Shown here piece after piece: positions 20,808-27,820 of a stretch of DNA of 64,000 nucleotides; within the stretch, counting starts at the first letter, position 1, and each line of letters starts with the position of its first letter. The stretch comes from an uncultured Fidelibacterota bacterium (GTDB lineage: Bacteria; Fidelibacterota; Marinisomatia; Marinisomatales; UBA1611): positions 1 through 64,000 of the forward strand of contig CACEUX010000005.1 in NCBI GenBank assembly GCA_902562835.1. Reading direction: 5' to 3'. The position numbers and the translations under genes are program-made. The notes beneath the pieces are model-generated. The model did no database searches. It worked only from the letters and a program-made list of their open reading frames with translations, and was not told the origin of the DNA.

Positions 20808-21499
20808 ATATTTTAGTAATAGGCGCTGCCGGCGGTATTGGTTCTCAACTGGTTTCTGATTTAGCAGAGTTCCATAATCTCCTTCTGGGCTACAATCATA
20901 ACATGCCTGTAGCTCAATCTGCTAAGTTGGAGCCAGTTGATGCATGTAGTTTTGATTCGATTCATAACTTTGTTGAAAAAGGACTACAAGAATTCGGTTC
21001 TGTTGATTCAATTATTAATCTTCCTGGGAATTTGATTCTTAAGCCTGCGCATCTTTCATCGGAAGATGAGTTTTATAAAACCATAGATATAAATCTTAAA
21101 TCAGCCTTTGCCGTAATAAGAGCTGCAGGTTCACTTCTAACTGACTGCTCTATTATTTTAATGTCGACCGCTGCCGCAAGAATAGGTCTTGCAAACCACG
21201 AACTTATTGCTAGCGCAAAATCTGGTGTTGAAGGTCTTGCCAGGTCCGCTGCAAAAACATATGCAAAAAAAAATATACGTGTTAATACAGTTTCGCCAGG
21301 ACTCGTTGACACCCCTCTATCTGCAAAGATAGTTCAGAATTCAATAGCACTTAGTGCAAGCAAAAAAATGCATACATTGGGTGAGATAGGTAAACCAAAA
21401 CATATTAGTAATATGATCTCCTTTTTGACCGACCCTGAAAATAACTGGATCACAGGTCAAAACTTTGTAATTGATGGAGGTCTAAGTTCAACCAAATAG
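20804..21499 (+). CDS. Short-chain dehydrogenase/reductase-like protein, catalytic Tyr missing
   Basis: 231 residues from GTG. The Rossmann motif GAAGGIG (7-13) and the region RVNTVSPGLVDTPL are classic SDR. Ser121 of the triad is present (LMSTAAARIG) and Lys139 is present (IASAKSG), but the expected Tyr four residues before the Lys is Ile135 (NHELIASAK). Either it works differently or it binds NAD(P) without the usual chemistry. SDRs of this type recur in light- or singlet-oxygen-induced clusters of proteobacteria. It is 9 bp before a small unknown gene. Confidence 0.85.
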   Translation: MNILVIGAAGGIGSQLVSDLAEFHNLLLGYNHNMPVAQSAKLEPVDACSFDSIHNFVEKGLQEFGSVDSIINLPGNLILKPAHLSSEDEFYKTIDINLKSAFAVIRAAGSLLTDCSIILMSTAAARIGLANHELIASAKSGVEGLARSAAKTYAKKNIRVNTVSPGLVDTPLSAKIVQNSIALSASKKMHTLGEIGKPKHISNMISFLTDPENNWITGQNFVIDGGLSSTK

Positions 21500-21508
21500 G
21501 AGTTTAAA

Positions 21509-21832
21509 ATGAAGAAACCAGCACTAAGAGAGAGAAGATCAAGCCTAAAAGATTTTCAAGAAACAAAATGGACAAAGTCATCCAAGACCGTGGGTGAGTA
21601 CATTTTCAGGCGGTTATCTCTTGACCAGTCAGATAAAGAGCTTTCTAGGATAAGGCCAAGACATCATTTGAGTAAATTAATAATCTCTAGCAAGGAAATC
21701 GATATCTATGTGAAAGATTATTTAAGAATGATGGATAATAGAACTAAATCTACAGGAGAATATATGAGTGGGGTAAAGAGAGCCAAATCAAATTCCGGAG
21801 GTACCCAGCCTCATTATGTCATACATAGTTAA
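21509..21832 (+). CDS. Small basic protein, function unknown
   Basis: 107 residues, strongly basic (many Arg/Lys), without a signal peptide or membrane segment. Segments include SSKTVGEYIFRRLSLDQSD and RPRHHLSKLIISSKEIDIYVKDYLRMM, mainly predicted helix, and a disordered tail. I do not recognise it. A TAAATAG-GAG-like sequence (AGGAG at 21498-21502) precedes the ATG, so translation is well supported. Its place between the SDR and glutathione peroxidase genes ties it to the promoter 3 operon. Confidence 0.6.
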   Translation: MKKPALRERRSSLKDFQETKWTKSSKTVGEYIFRRLSLDQSDKELSRIRPRHHLSKLIISSKEIDIYVKDYLRMMDNRTKSTGEYMSGVKRAKSNSGGTQPHYVIHS

Positions 21833-21834
21833 TT

Positions 21835-22425
21835 ATGTTAAATACTCCCTGGAGGAAAATATTAATGGTCAGTTTCATTGTAACAGCAGTGTCTGGTTTC
21901 GCTTCAGTCTTGTTCAGTAAGAGCTCCATATCAGCCGAACCTGGAGTAAAATCCCATAGCTCATTTTATGATATCAAGTTATACAACATAGATGATGAGC
22001 AAATTCAGTTAGACCAATTCAAGGGTAAGAAAGTAATTATTGTAAATGTTGCTTCACGGTGTGGCTACACATCCCAATATAAAAAACTACAAGAGCTCTA
22101 TGAAAAACACGGTAACAAATTGGAGATAATTGCTGTCCCCTGTAACGACTTCGGATACCAAGAACCAGGCACAGCCAACCAGATAAAAGATTTCTGTGAG
22201 CTTAATTACGGTGTCACATTTTCAATCGCATCAAAACAAAAAATCAAATCATCACCCCAAAGTTACCTGTACAACTGGCTTTCCGATCCAAAATTGAATG
22301 GATGGAACGACCAGTTGCCCTCCTGGAATTTTTGTAAATATGTGGTTAGTGAAAAAGGAGAGTTGATGCATTTTTTCAGAAGTAGTGTTGATCCACTCAG
22401 TAAAGAATTCCTCAATACCTTATAG
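21835..22425 (+). CDS. Glutathione-peroxidase-family thiol peroxidase, membrane-anchored or exported
   Basis: 196 residues. A hydrophobic N-terminus (KILMVSFIVTAVSGFASVLF, 8-27) is a signal or anchor. The peroxidatic Cys76 lies in NVASRCGYTSQY, the second motif is VPCNDFGYQEPG (Gln109, Cys103) and the Trp/Asn motif is SWNFCKYVV. It reduces hydroperoxides, probably lipid hydroperoxides, at the membrane or in the periplasm; most bacterial members use thioredoxin rather than glutathione. Its presence with desaturase and photolyase genes fits repair of photo-oxidised lipids. Confidence 0.9.
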   Translation: MLNTPWRKILMVSFIVTAVSGFASVLFSKSSISAEPGVKSHSSFYDIKLYNIDDEQIQLDQFKGKKVIIVNVASRCGYTSQYKKLQELYEKHGNKLEIIAVPCNDFGYQEPGTANQIKDFCELNYGVTFSIASKQKIKSSPQSYLYNWLSDPKLNGWNDQLPSWNFCKYVVSEKGELMHFFRSSVDPLSKEFLNTL

Positions 22426-22530
22426 ATATTTACAAATTAAGCTGTAAACACACCTTTTGTTCACAAAGGACCAATTTAATCTCGGTATTCTATTGGGCAA
22501 TAAAGATAGCTACCCGTTCCGTTTAGAATA

Positions 22531-24015
22531 ATGAAGTCAGCATTCATATACCCAAACCAGCTTTTTGAGAATCATCCCTGCCTATCAAGGAATAGAAAAA
22601 TCCTATTAATTCAGGACCCCTTGTTCTTTGGTGACCAACAGTATCCGATGTTATTTCACAAACAAAAGATATTATTGCACTATCTCTCTATGGATAGCTT
22701 CAGGGATAATTTGATTAAAAGAGGATACGATGTTGAAATTGTTTTGTATGAAAATTTGATCTCAAAGGGCTACACACAAACAATCATTAAAAAATATCAG
22801 CTATCTGAGGTCCACATTGCAAATGTAGTTGACTATACCTTAGAAAAAAGAATTAAAGTGGCAGCCCAAGAGTTGGATGTTCGGATATATTGGTATGATT
22901 CCCCGGGCTTTCTGCTTAACCAAGATGAAGTAGAAAATGATTTTAGAAAAAAGAATTTTCACTTCATGTCTACATTTTATAAAAAACAAAGACGAAGATA
23001 CAATTTATTGATAGATGAAAAGGGTGAACCCGAAGGCGGAAAATGGAGCTTTGATCTAGAAAATAGGAAAAAATTACCAAAGGGTATTCAAATTCCAGAA
23101 ATAATCAATTTTGAATACGATAACAACAAAATTTTATCTGGTCATAGGTTTATTGATAAGTTTTTCCAAGAAAATATAGGGACATTGGAAAACTTTAATT
23201 ATCCAGTAGACCATACACAAAGTAAGAGTGCTTTCGATCACTTTTTAAAGGAAAAATTTGAATTATTTGGTGCTTATGAAGATGCAATTTCTAAAGATGA
23301 GCATACCTTATTCCACTCCATACTAACACCATACCTCAATATTGGTTTGATTACTCCAAAAGAAATAATTGAAAAAGTTATAGACTACACAAGAATAAAT
23401 AAAATTCCATTGAATTCTGTTGAAGGTTTCCTCAGACAAATAATAGGATGGAGAGAATTCATTAGAGGTGTATATACTACGGATGGAGTCAAGCAAAGGA
23501 CAAAGAATTATTGGGGTTTTAAAAAATATGTCTCCAAGACATTTTATGATGCATCCACAAATCTTACACCAGTGGATAATACTATTTCTCGATGCCTTAA
23601 ATATGGGTATTCACATCATATAGAGAGACTCATGATACTAGGAAACATTATGATTCTTTCTCGATTTGATCCAGATTCCGTATATAAATGGTTTATGGAG
23701 TTTTTCATTGATTCTTATGATTGGGTCATGGTGCCTAACATTTATGGTATGAGCCAATTTGCTGATGGCGGTTTAATGTCTACTAAGCCATATATAAGTG
23801 GAAGTAATTATATTTTAAAAATGAGTAATTATAAAAAGGGCGAATGGTCAGATATTTGGGATGCTCTTTATTGGGAGTTTATCAATTCAAATAGAGAATT
23901 TTTTCTGAAAAATCATAGAATGGCAATGATGGTATCGATGTACGATAAGAAGACTAAAGATGTTAGATTGAAATATTCAAAGATATTTAGAGATTATCAG
24001 TCAATTCTAAATTAA
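22531..24015 (+). CDS. Cryptochrome/(6-4) photolyase-related protein (COG3046), Fe-S ligands mostly absent
   Basis: 494 residues. The N-terminal half is a Rossmann antenna-type domain (residues 1-130). The C-terminal FAD domain has AHHIERLM-type SHHIERLMILGN and FIDSYDWVMVPNIYGMSQFADGGLMSTKPYISG, signatures of the FeS-BCP group that includes Agrobacterium PhrB, a (6-4) photolyase. Members hold a 4Fe-4S cluster on four Cys. Here Cys355 is kept, but the region of the other three reads MSNYKKGEWSDIW (431-443) and has no Cys. It lies 105 bp after the peroxidase gene and may be on the same transcript. Photolyase or blue-light receptor activity is possible. Confidence 0.85.
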   Translation: MKSAFIYPNQLFENHPCLSRNRKILLIQDPLFFGDQQYPMLFHKQKILLHYLSMDSFRDNLIKRGYDVEIVLYENLISKGYTQTIIKKYQLSEVHIANVVDYTLEKRIKVAAQELDVRIYWYDSPGFLLNQDEVENDFRKKNFHFMSTFYKKQRRRYNLLIDEKGEPEGGKWSFDLENRKKLPKGIQIPEIINFEYDNNKILSGHRFIDKFFQENIGTLENFNYPVDHTQSKSAFDHFLKEKFELFGAYEDAISKDEHTLFHSILTPYLNIGLITPKEIIEKVIDYTRINKIPLNSVEGFLRQIIGWREFIRGVYTTDGVKQRTKNYWGFKKYVSKTFYDASTNLTPVDNTISRCLKYGYSHHIERLMILGNIMILSRFDPDSVYKWFMEFFIDSYDWVMVPNIYGMSQFADGGLMSTKPYISGSNYILKMSNYKKGEWSDIWDALYWEFINSNREFFLKNHRMAMMVSMYDKKTKDVRLKYSKIFRDYQSILN

Positions 24016-24146
24016 AAAAATTCTCAAAAATCTATTTGATTTAAATATTTACATCAACTTATATTTAAGCGTTTTAAACGTTTTATAGAGGATAATTTAT
24101 CTTTTTAATTATATTTTAAGTTTACTTTATAACCTCACATATACAA

Positions 24147-24180
24147 GTCCCTGTGGCTAGGTGATGTAAGCCACAGGGAC
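24147..24180 (+). terminator. Perfect 12-bp inverted repeat; possible terminator
   Basis: GTCCCTGTGGCT and AGCCACAGGGAC flank a 10-base loop. It lies 131 bp after the cryptochrome gene and 45 bp before the next ATG. There is no T run on either side (TAAAATAG follows on this strand), so it is not a classical terminator. It could be a weak or Rho-assisted terminator, an mRNA stability hairpin, or a protein-binding palindrome. Confidence 0.5.
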
Positions 24181-24225
24181 TAAAATAGTCTAAAAAAACA
24201 TACAAGATTAAAACCTCAAAAAACT

Positions 24226-24609
24226 ATGTACAAACAGATATACTGGTATTTCTGTATCCTCACGTTTATTATTGGACAGCCGTTATTGTTCATAAACTTT
24301 AATGCAGGCGCATCCATTTTTTTTGGCATGTTAACACCAGCAATCATGAGTTATGTCAATATCCAAATAATTGAAAAACTAAGTAAAGAGAAAGGGAACC
24401 TCATGGCATTTGGATATAACATGATACAATTTATTGTTAAGACAATTTTTCTGTGTTCGTTGACATTCTTAGGTGTAAAGATCATTAACCTTGACTTTAG
24501 AATCTTTGTACCTCTCCTTTGTCTTACTTGGTTCACCTTCCACTTAGTTGAAGCCTTTTTTACGAATGACCTCATTAAGAGAAGCATATTAAATGATTCA
24601 AAGGGTTGA
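24226..24609 (+). CDS. Small integral membrane protein, function unknown
   Basis: 127 residues with four hydrophobic helices (about 5-25, 28-48, 63-83, 88-110) and a positively charged tail. The layout is like ATP synthase subunit I (AtpI) or other four-helix proteins, but I see no diagnostic motif. It stands alone between the cryptochrome gene and the regulator, 210 bp after the former, with a hairpin just upstream. Its own promoter is uncertain; a diverged 9-bp repeat lies at 24068-24085. Confidence 0.55.
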   Translation: MYKQIYWYFCILTFIIGQPLLFINFNAGASIFFGMLTPAIMSYVNIQIIEKLSKEKGNLMAFGYNMIQFIVKTIFLCSLTFLGVKIINLDFRIFVPLLCLTWFTFHLVEAFFTNDLIKRSILNDSKG

Positions 24610-24662
24610 GCAGAAGAAGTATGAACTAGATATGGCGCCTACTAGAAATAATTGATTAATAT

Positions 24663-24716
24663 AATGCTCATAACGCTCATTTTATGTTTCAATAATTAAA
24701 TAAACTTTGCTATATT
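24663..24716 (+). promoter_or_regulatory. Tandem 9-bp repeat operator plus promoter 4 (regulator and photolyase)
   Basis: AATGCTCAT AACGCTCAT at 24663-24680, 7 bp, TTCAAT at 24688-24693, 17 bp, TATATT at 24711-24716. The -10 box ends 5 bp before the ATG at 24722, so the mRNA would start at or next to that codon and be leaderless. The site lies before the MerR-type gene, which makes autoregulation and control of the other three repeat sites by this protein the simplest model. Confidence 0.75.
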
Positions 24717-24721
24717 TTGCT

Positions 24722-25606
24722 ATGAGATATTTAAGCTCTAACGACGTTGCAGAAATTCTTGGCATAAATATATCCACCCTAAAACGTTGGACTGACAGTG
24801 GTGTTATAGAGTGTTCCAGAACTGCTGGTGGCCATAGAAAGTTTACTATGCAACATGTCCGTGACTATTATAAAAACCAAAATGTCGCAAGGAAAAACAA
24901 TGATCTTGGTCTTGAACATTTAGAGCACAAAAGGATATATGACCTTATTAACAAGCAGGATTTCAGTGAACTTGCGAGAAAACTTGCAGATGCTAGCTTA
25001 GAATCAGATGAGCTAAGTGTAAGTACAATAATCAATGGTGCTTATATGAAAGGAATCAAAGTTGAGTACATCTGTGATGAAATAGTAGAGCCTGCAAGCA
25101 CCATGGTAGAGAATGCTCTTAGGCAAGGATATTTAAGTCATGTTGAAACATTCATAAGTAGAAAACTTATCACACGTATCGTAGAAGGCCTTAACCAAAA
25201 CAAACCTAACGGATTATTTAATGGTAAGACTGCACTCTGTGTAAACTTTGAAGATAATCTACCTGATCTTGGTGTGGTCATGTCAGAAATAGTGCTCAGG
25301 CATCATGGATATAATGTTTTAAATACTGGGTCTCATGCGGACCTTGGAAATCTCCAAGCGGTGATTGAAAAAAAGAAGGTTGACCTAGTACTTTTCTTTT
25401 TGTGTGATATGCAATGTTGTATGGCCACAGTCAAAGATAATCTAGAAAAAACAGAAAAGCAGACAAAACTTATTGCCGAGATGGCTCAAAAAGCGGGGGT
25501 TGAAGTAATCTTTGGCGGATCAGGATTGCAATTTTTACCCAGCGTCACTAGCTCAACCGATGCCACTTTCATAAAATATTCTGATCTTAAACAGATCATA
25601 GTCTAA
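24722..25606 (+). CDS. MerR-type regulator with degenerate cobalamin-binding domain (CarH/LitR-like)
   Basis: 294 residues from ATG 24722 (an upstream TTG at 24707 lies inside the predicted promoter). Residues 1-52 are a MerR winged helix (YLSSNDVAEILGINISTLKRW, then TAGGHRKFT). Residues 70-160 are a helical bundle and 165-294 a B12-domain-like Rossmann fold ending EVIFGGSGLQ. In CarH the light sensor is adenosylcobalamin, bound by a lower His (ExHxxG) with a Trp and a Glu-His pair in the bundle. By eye these are E177-D-N179, Ala132 and Glu142-Thr143 here, so cobalamin binding looks lost. Pseudomonas-type LitR proteins are known that do not bind B12 and depend on another light sensor. It is followed 28 bp later by a photolyase. 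Confidence 0.85.
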   Translation: MRYLSSNDVAEILGINISTLKRWTDSGVIECSRTAGGHRKFTMQHVRDYYKNQNVARKNNDLGLEHLEHKRIYDLINKQDFSELARKLADASLESDELSVSTIINGAYMKGIKVEYICDEIVEPASTMVENALRQGYLSHVETFISRKLITRIVEGLNQNKPNGLFNGKTALCVNFEDNLPDLGVVMSEIVLRHHGYNVLNTGSHADLGNLQAVIEKKKVDLVLFFLCDMQCCMATVKDNLEKTEKQTKLIAEMAQKAGVEVIFGGSGLQFLPSVTSSTDATFIKYSDLKQIIV

Positions 25607-25634
25607 CCCACTTAAATTCATATTTGAAACTCAA

Positions 25635-26984
25635 ATGATCGATCCAGGCAGGATTCGTTCTCTTAAAACTGGCTCTTTTTCTGGAAATGCTGTTCTCTAT
25701 TGGATGATAAGAGACAAAAGAGTTTCAGATAATTGGGCATTAATCTTGGCTCAGCAAACTGCTATAAATAATAAGGTACCTCTAATCGTCTGCTTTCAAT
25801 ATATTGGGAAATTTCCAGAATCCAATTTAAGACAAAATGGTTTTTTATTTAAGGGGCTAATTGAGACCCAAAAAAAATTAAAAGCATTGAATATTGAGTT
25901 TTTATTTTTGCAGGGTAAATCTGAAGAGATAATTACTGATACGGTTATTAAAAGATCTATCGGTACAATTATAGTTGATCATAACCCCCTAAAAGTATAT
26001 CGTAAAAGAATTAAAAGGGTAACTGAGAAAATAGATATTCCAGTTTACCAGGTTGACGCTCATAATATTGTCCCATGTTGGAAAGTGTCGGGGAAAAAAG
26101 AATATGCTGCATATACTTTAAGACCCAAGATTCATAATAATTTGAAGAGGTATTTAACAGATATACCTGAGATCATTCCTCATCCTTATGGTAAGGCAGA
26201 GACAAAAATCATATCTTTTGATGAAATTTTGAATGATGTTCATTTAGACAGGTCTATTTTAGAGGTGGATTGGTTAAAGCCCGGTGAATCAGCTGCAAAA
26301 GAAGCTTTAAAAGTTCTTAAAACAAAATTAGAGGGGTACAGCATTAACAGAAATGATCCGACAAAAAGTGCCTTAAGTGATCTTAGTCCTTATTTTCATT
26401 TTGGGCATATAGCTCCACAGAGAGTCGCTTGGGAGATAAATAATTCGAGTTTACTCAAAGAAGACAAAGAAGCATTTTTAGAAGAGATGATTGTTCGCCG
26501 GGAATTGTCTGATAATTTTTGCGAATATGAACCTAATTATGACTTTTTTGAGGGTTTTCATTCTTGGGCTCAAAAGACATTGAACGAACACAGGAATGAT
26601 GAAAGAGAATATATCTATCCCTTAGGTCAATTTGAAGCAGCTCAAACACATGATGAGCTATGGAACGCTGCCCAAAATGAAATGATGAACAGAGGTAAAA
26701 TGCATGGATATATGCGTATGTATTGGGCTAAAAAAATATTGGAGTGGACTCCTGCGCCCGAGGTTGCGTTACAAATTGCTATAGAACTGAATGATAAATA
26801 CGAATTGGATGGTAGAGATCCTAATGGATATGCAGGCATTGCTTGGAGTATCGGTGGTATACATGACAGGGCTTGGTTTGAAAGGCCCATATATGGTAAG
26901 ATAAGGTATATGAATTATAACGGATGTAAATCTAAGTTTGATGTTAATAAATACATCAAAATTCATAACACACCAAACGTTTAA
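25635..26984 (+). CDS. phrB: Class II CPD photolyase
   Basis: 449 residues, normal for class II. It splits cyclobutane pyrimidine dimers with light using FAD. The N-terminal antenna domain includes VLYWMIRDKRVSDNWALILAQ. The FAD domain carries RRELSDNFCEYEPNYD, KMHGYMRMYWAKKILEW and DGRDPNGYAGIAWSIGGIHDRAWFERP, which are class II signatures and include the Asn that contacts FAD N5. It is 28 bp after the regulator and probably cotranscribed with it, a pairing also seen in gammaproteobacterial LitR loci. Confidence 0.95.
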   Translation: MIDPGRIRSLKTGSFSGNAVLYWMIRDKRVSDNWALILAQQTAINNKVPLIVCFQYIGKFPESNLRQNGFLFKGLIETQKKLKALNIEFLFLQGKSEEIITDTVIKRSIGTIIVDHNPLKVYRKRIKRVTEKIDIPVYQVDAHNIVPCWKVSGKKEYAAYTLRPKIHNNLKRYLTDIPEIIPHPYGKAETKIISFDEILNDVHLDRSILEVDWLKPGESAAKEALKVLKTKLEGYSINRNDPTKSALSDLSPYFHFGHIAPQRVAWEINNSSLLKEDKEAFLEEMIVRRELSDNFCEYEPNYDFFEGFHSWAQKTLNEHRNDEREYIYPLGQFEAAQTHDELWNAAQNEMMNRGKMHGYMRMYWAKKILEWTPAPEVALQIAIELNDKYELDGRDPNGYAGIAWSIGGIHDRAWFERPIYGKIRYMNYNGCKSKFDVNKYIKIHNTPNV

Positions 26985-26999
26985 GTATTCAAATATCCA

Positions 27000-27608
27000 T
27001 TGAAAGCTGAAGATCGATCTAAATTTTGGGAAGATATATACATATCTAAAGATACTGGTTGGGATTTAAGTGGACCTACACCCGTATTTCATCATCTATC
27101 ATCAAAGTTAAATATTGGTGATCTTTGTATCATAGGTTGTGGTAGAGGATACGATGCGATCATGTTTGCAAAGAAAGGCTTCTCAGTTACTGCAGTAGAC
27201 TTTGCTCCATCGGCTATCCATGCACTTAAAAAAATGGCATCAGAATCAAAAGTTAAGGTCAATACCCTTGAATTAGATATATTCTCTTTAATGCCAAAGT
27301 ATCAACAGTCATTTGATTATGTAATTGAGCAAACTTGTTTTTGTGCAATACACCCAAGTCGCCGAAAAGAGTATGAGATCATGGTGCGAGGTATTTTAAA
27401 ACAAGATGGTAAACTGATTGGTCTATGGTTTCCTCTTGATAAGAGTATAGATGAGGGGGGGCCTCCGTATGGGACCAGTATAGATGAGGTTAAATCCATT
27501 TTCAATAATGGCTGGGAGATCCTAACAGAAGAATTTCCTAAGCATTCCGTGAAGCCAAGAAAAAACAGAGAGAAATTGATTATTTTTCAAAAGAAAAAAC
27601 TTTACTAG
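27000..27608 (+). CDS. TPMT-family SAM-dependent methyltransferase
   Basis: 202 residues from TTG. FWEDIYISKDTGWDLSGPTPVF and the SAM motif IIGCGRGYDAIMFAKKGFSVTAVDFAP are typical of the thiopurine S-methyltransferase-like group, as is QTCFCAIHPSRRKEYE. Bacterial members methylate thiols, selenium or tellurium compounds, or are uncharacterised. It follows the photolyase by 15 bp and completes the promoter 4 operon. Its link with photoprotection is unknown. Confidence 0.85.
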   Translation: MKAEDRSKFWEDIYISKDTGWDLSGPTPVFHHLSSKLNIGDLCIIGCGRGYDAIMFAKKGFSVTAVDFAPSAIHALKKMASESKVKVNTLELDIFSLMPKYQQSFDYVIEQTCFCAIHPSRRKEYEIMVRGILKQDGKLIGLWFPLDKSIDEGGPPYGTSIDEVKSIFNNGWEILTEEFPKHSVKPRKNREKLIIFQKKKLY

Positions 27609-27633
27609 ATAAGCCTATTTTTTATACAAAATA

Positions 27634-27750
27634 ATGAGATATTTATTAGCCACCATTATTGTGTCATTATCAATAGGATGTGAACATAAATCTAATCTAC
27701 CCAATATAGTTATGCAGGTAACCCGTGTTGGCTTTTTGCTGATGAGATAA
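27634..27750 (+). pseudogene. Possible remnant of a lipoprotein gene (sulfatase-like N-terminus)
   Basis: A 38-codon frame encodes a lipoprotein-like leader (MRYLLATIIVSLSIGC) followed by EHKSNLPNIVM, resembling the start of secreted sulfatases, in which a PNIxxIxxDD segment follows the signal peptide. It ends abruptly after 22 more codons and the downstream sequence shows no continued coding. It is either a decayed gene or a short orphan leader. It lies in a 212-bp gap in which I see nothing else except an AT-rich promoter region for the next gene. Confidence 0.3.
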
Positions 27751-27820
27751 TTATTAATTGATTATAAGTCTTAACCATAGGATCTTTAGACCCTTCAAAT
27801 TATAAGTTATCTTTGTTCCT

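Noticed and set aside
24707-24721. TTG at 24707 as start of the MerR regulator
   Set aside because: It lies within the predicted promoter, upstream of the -10 box, and would add residues before the conserved HTH start; ATG 24722 fits better.
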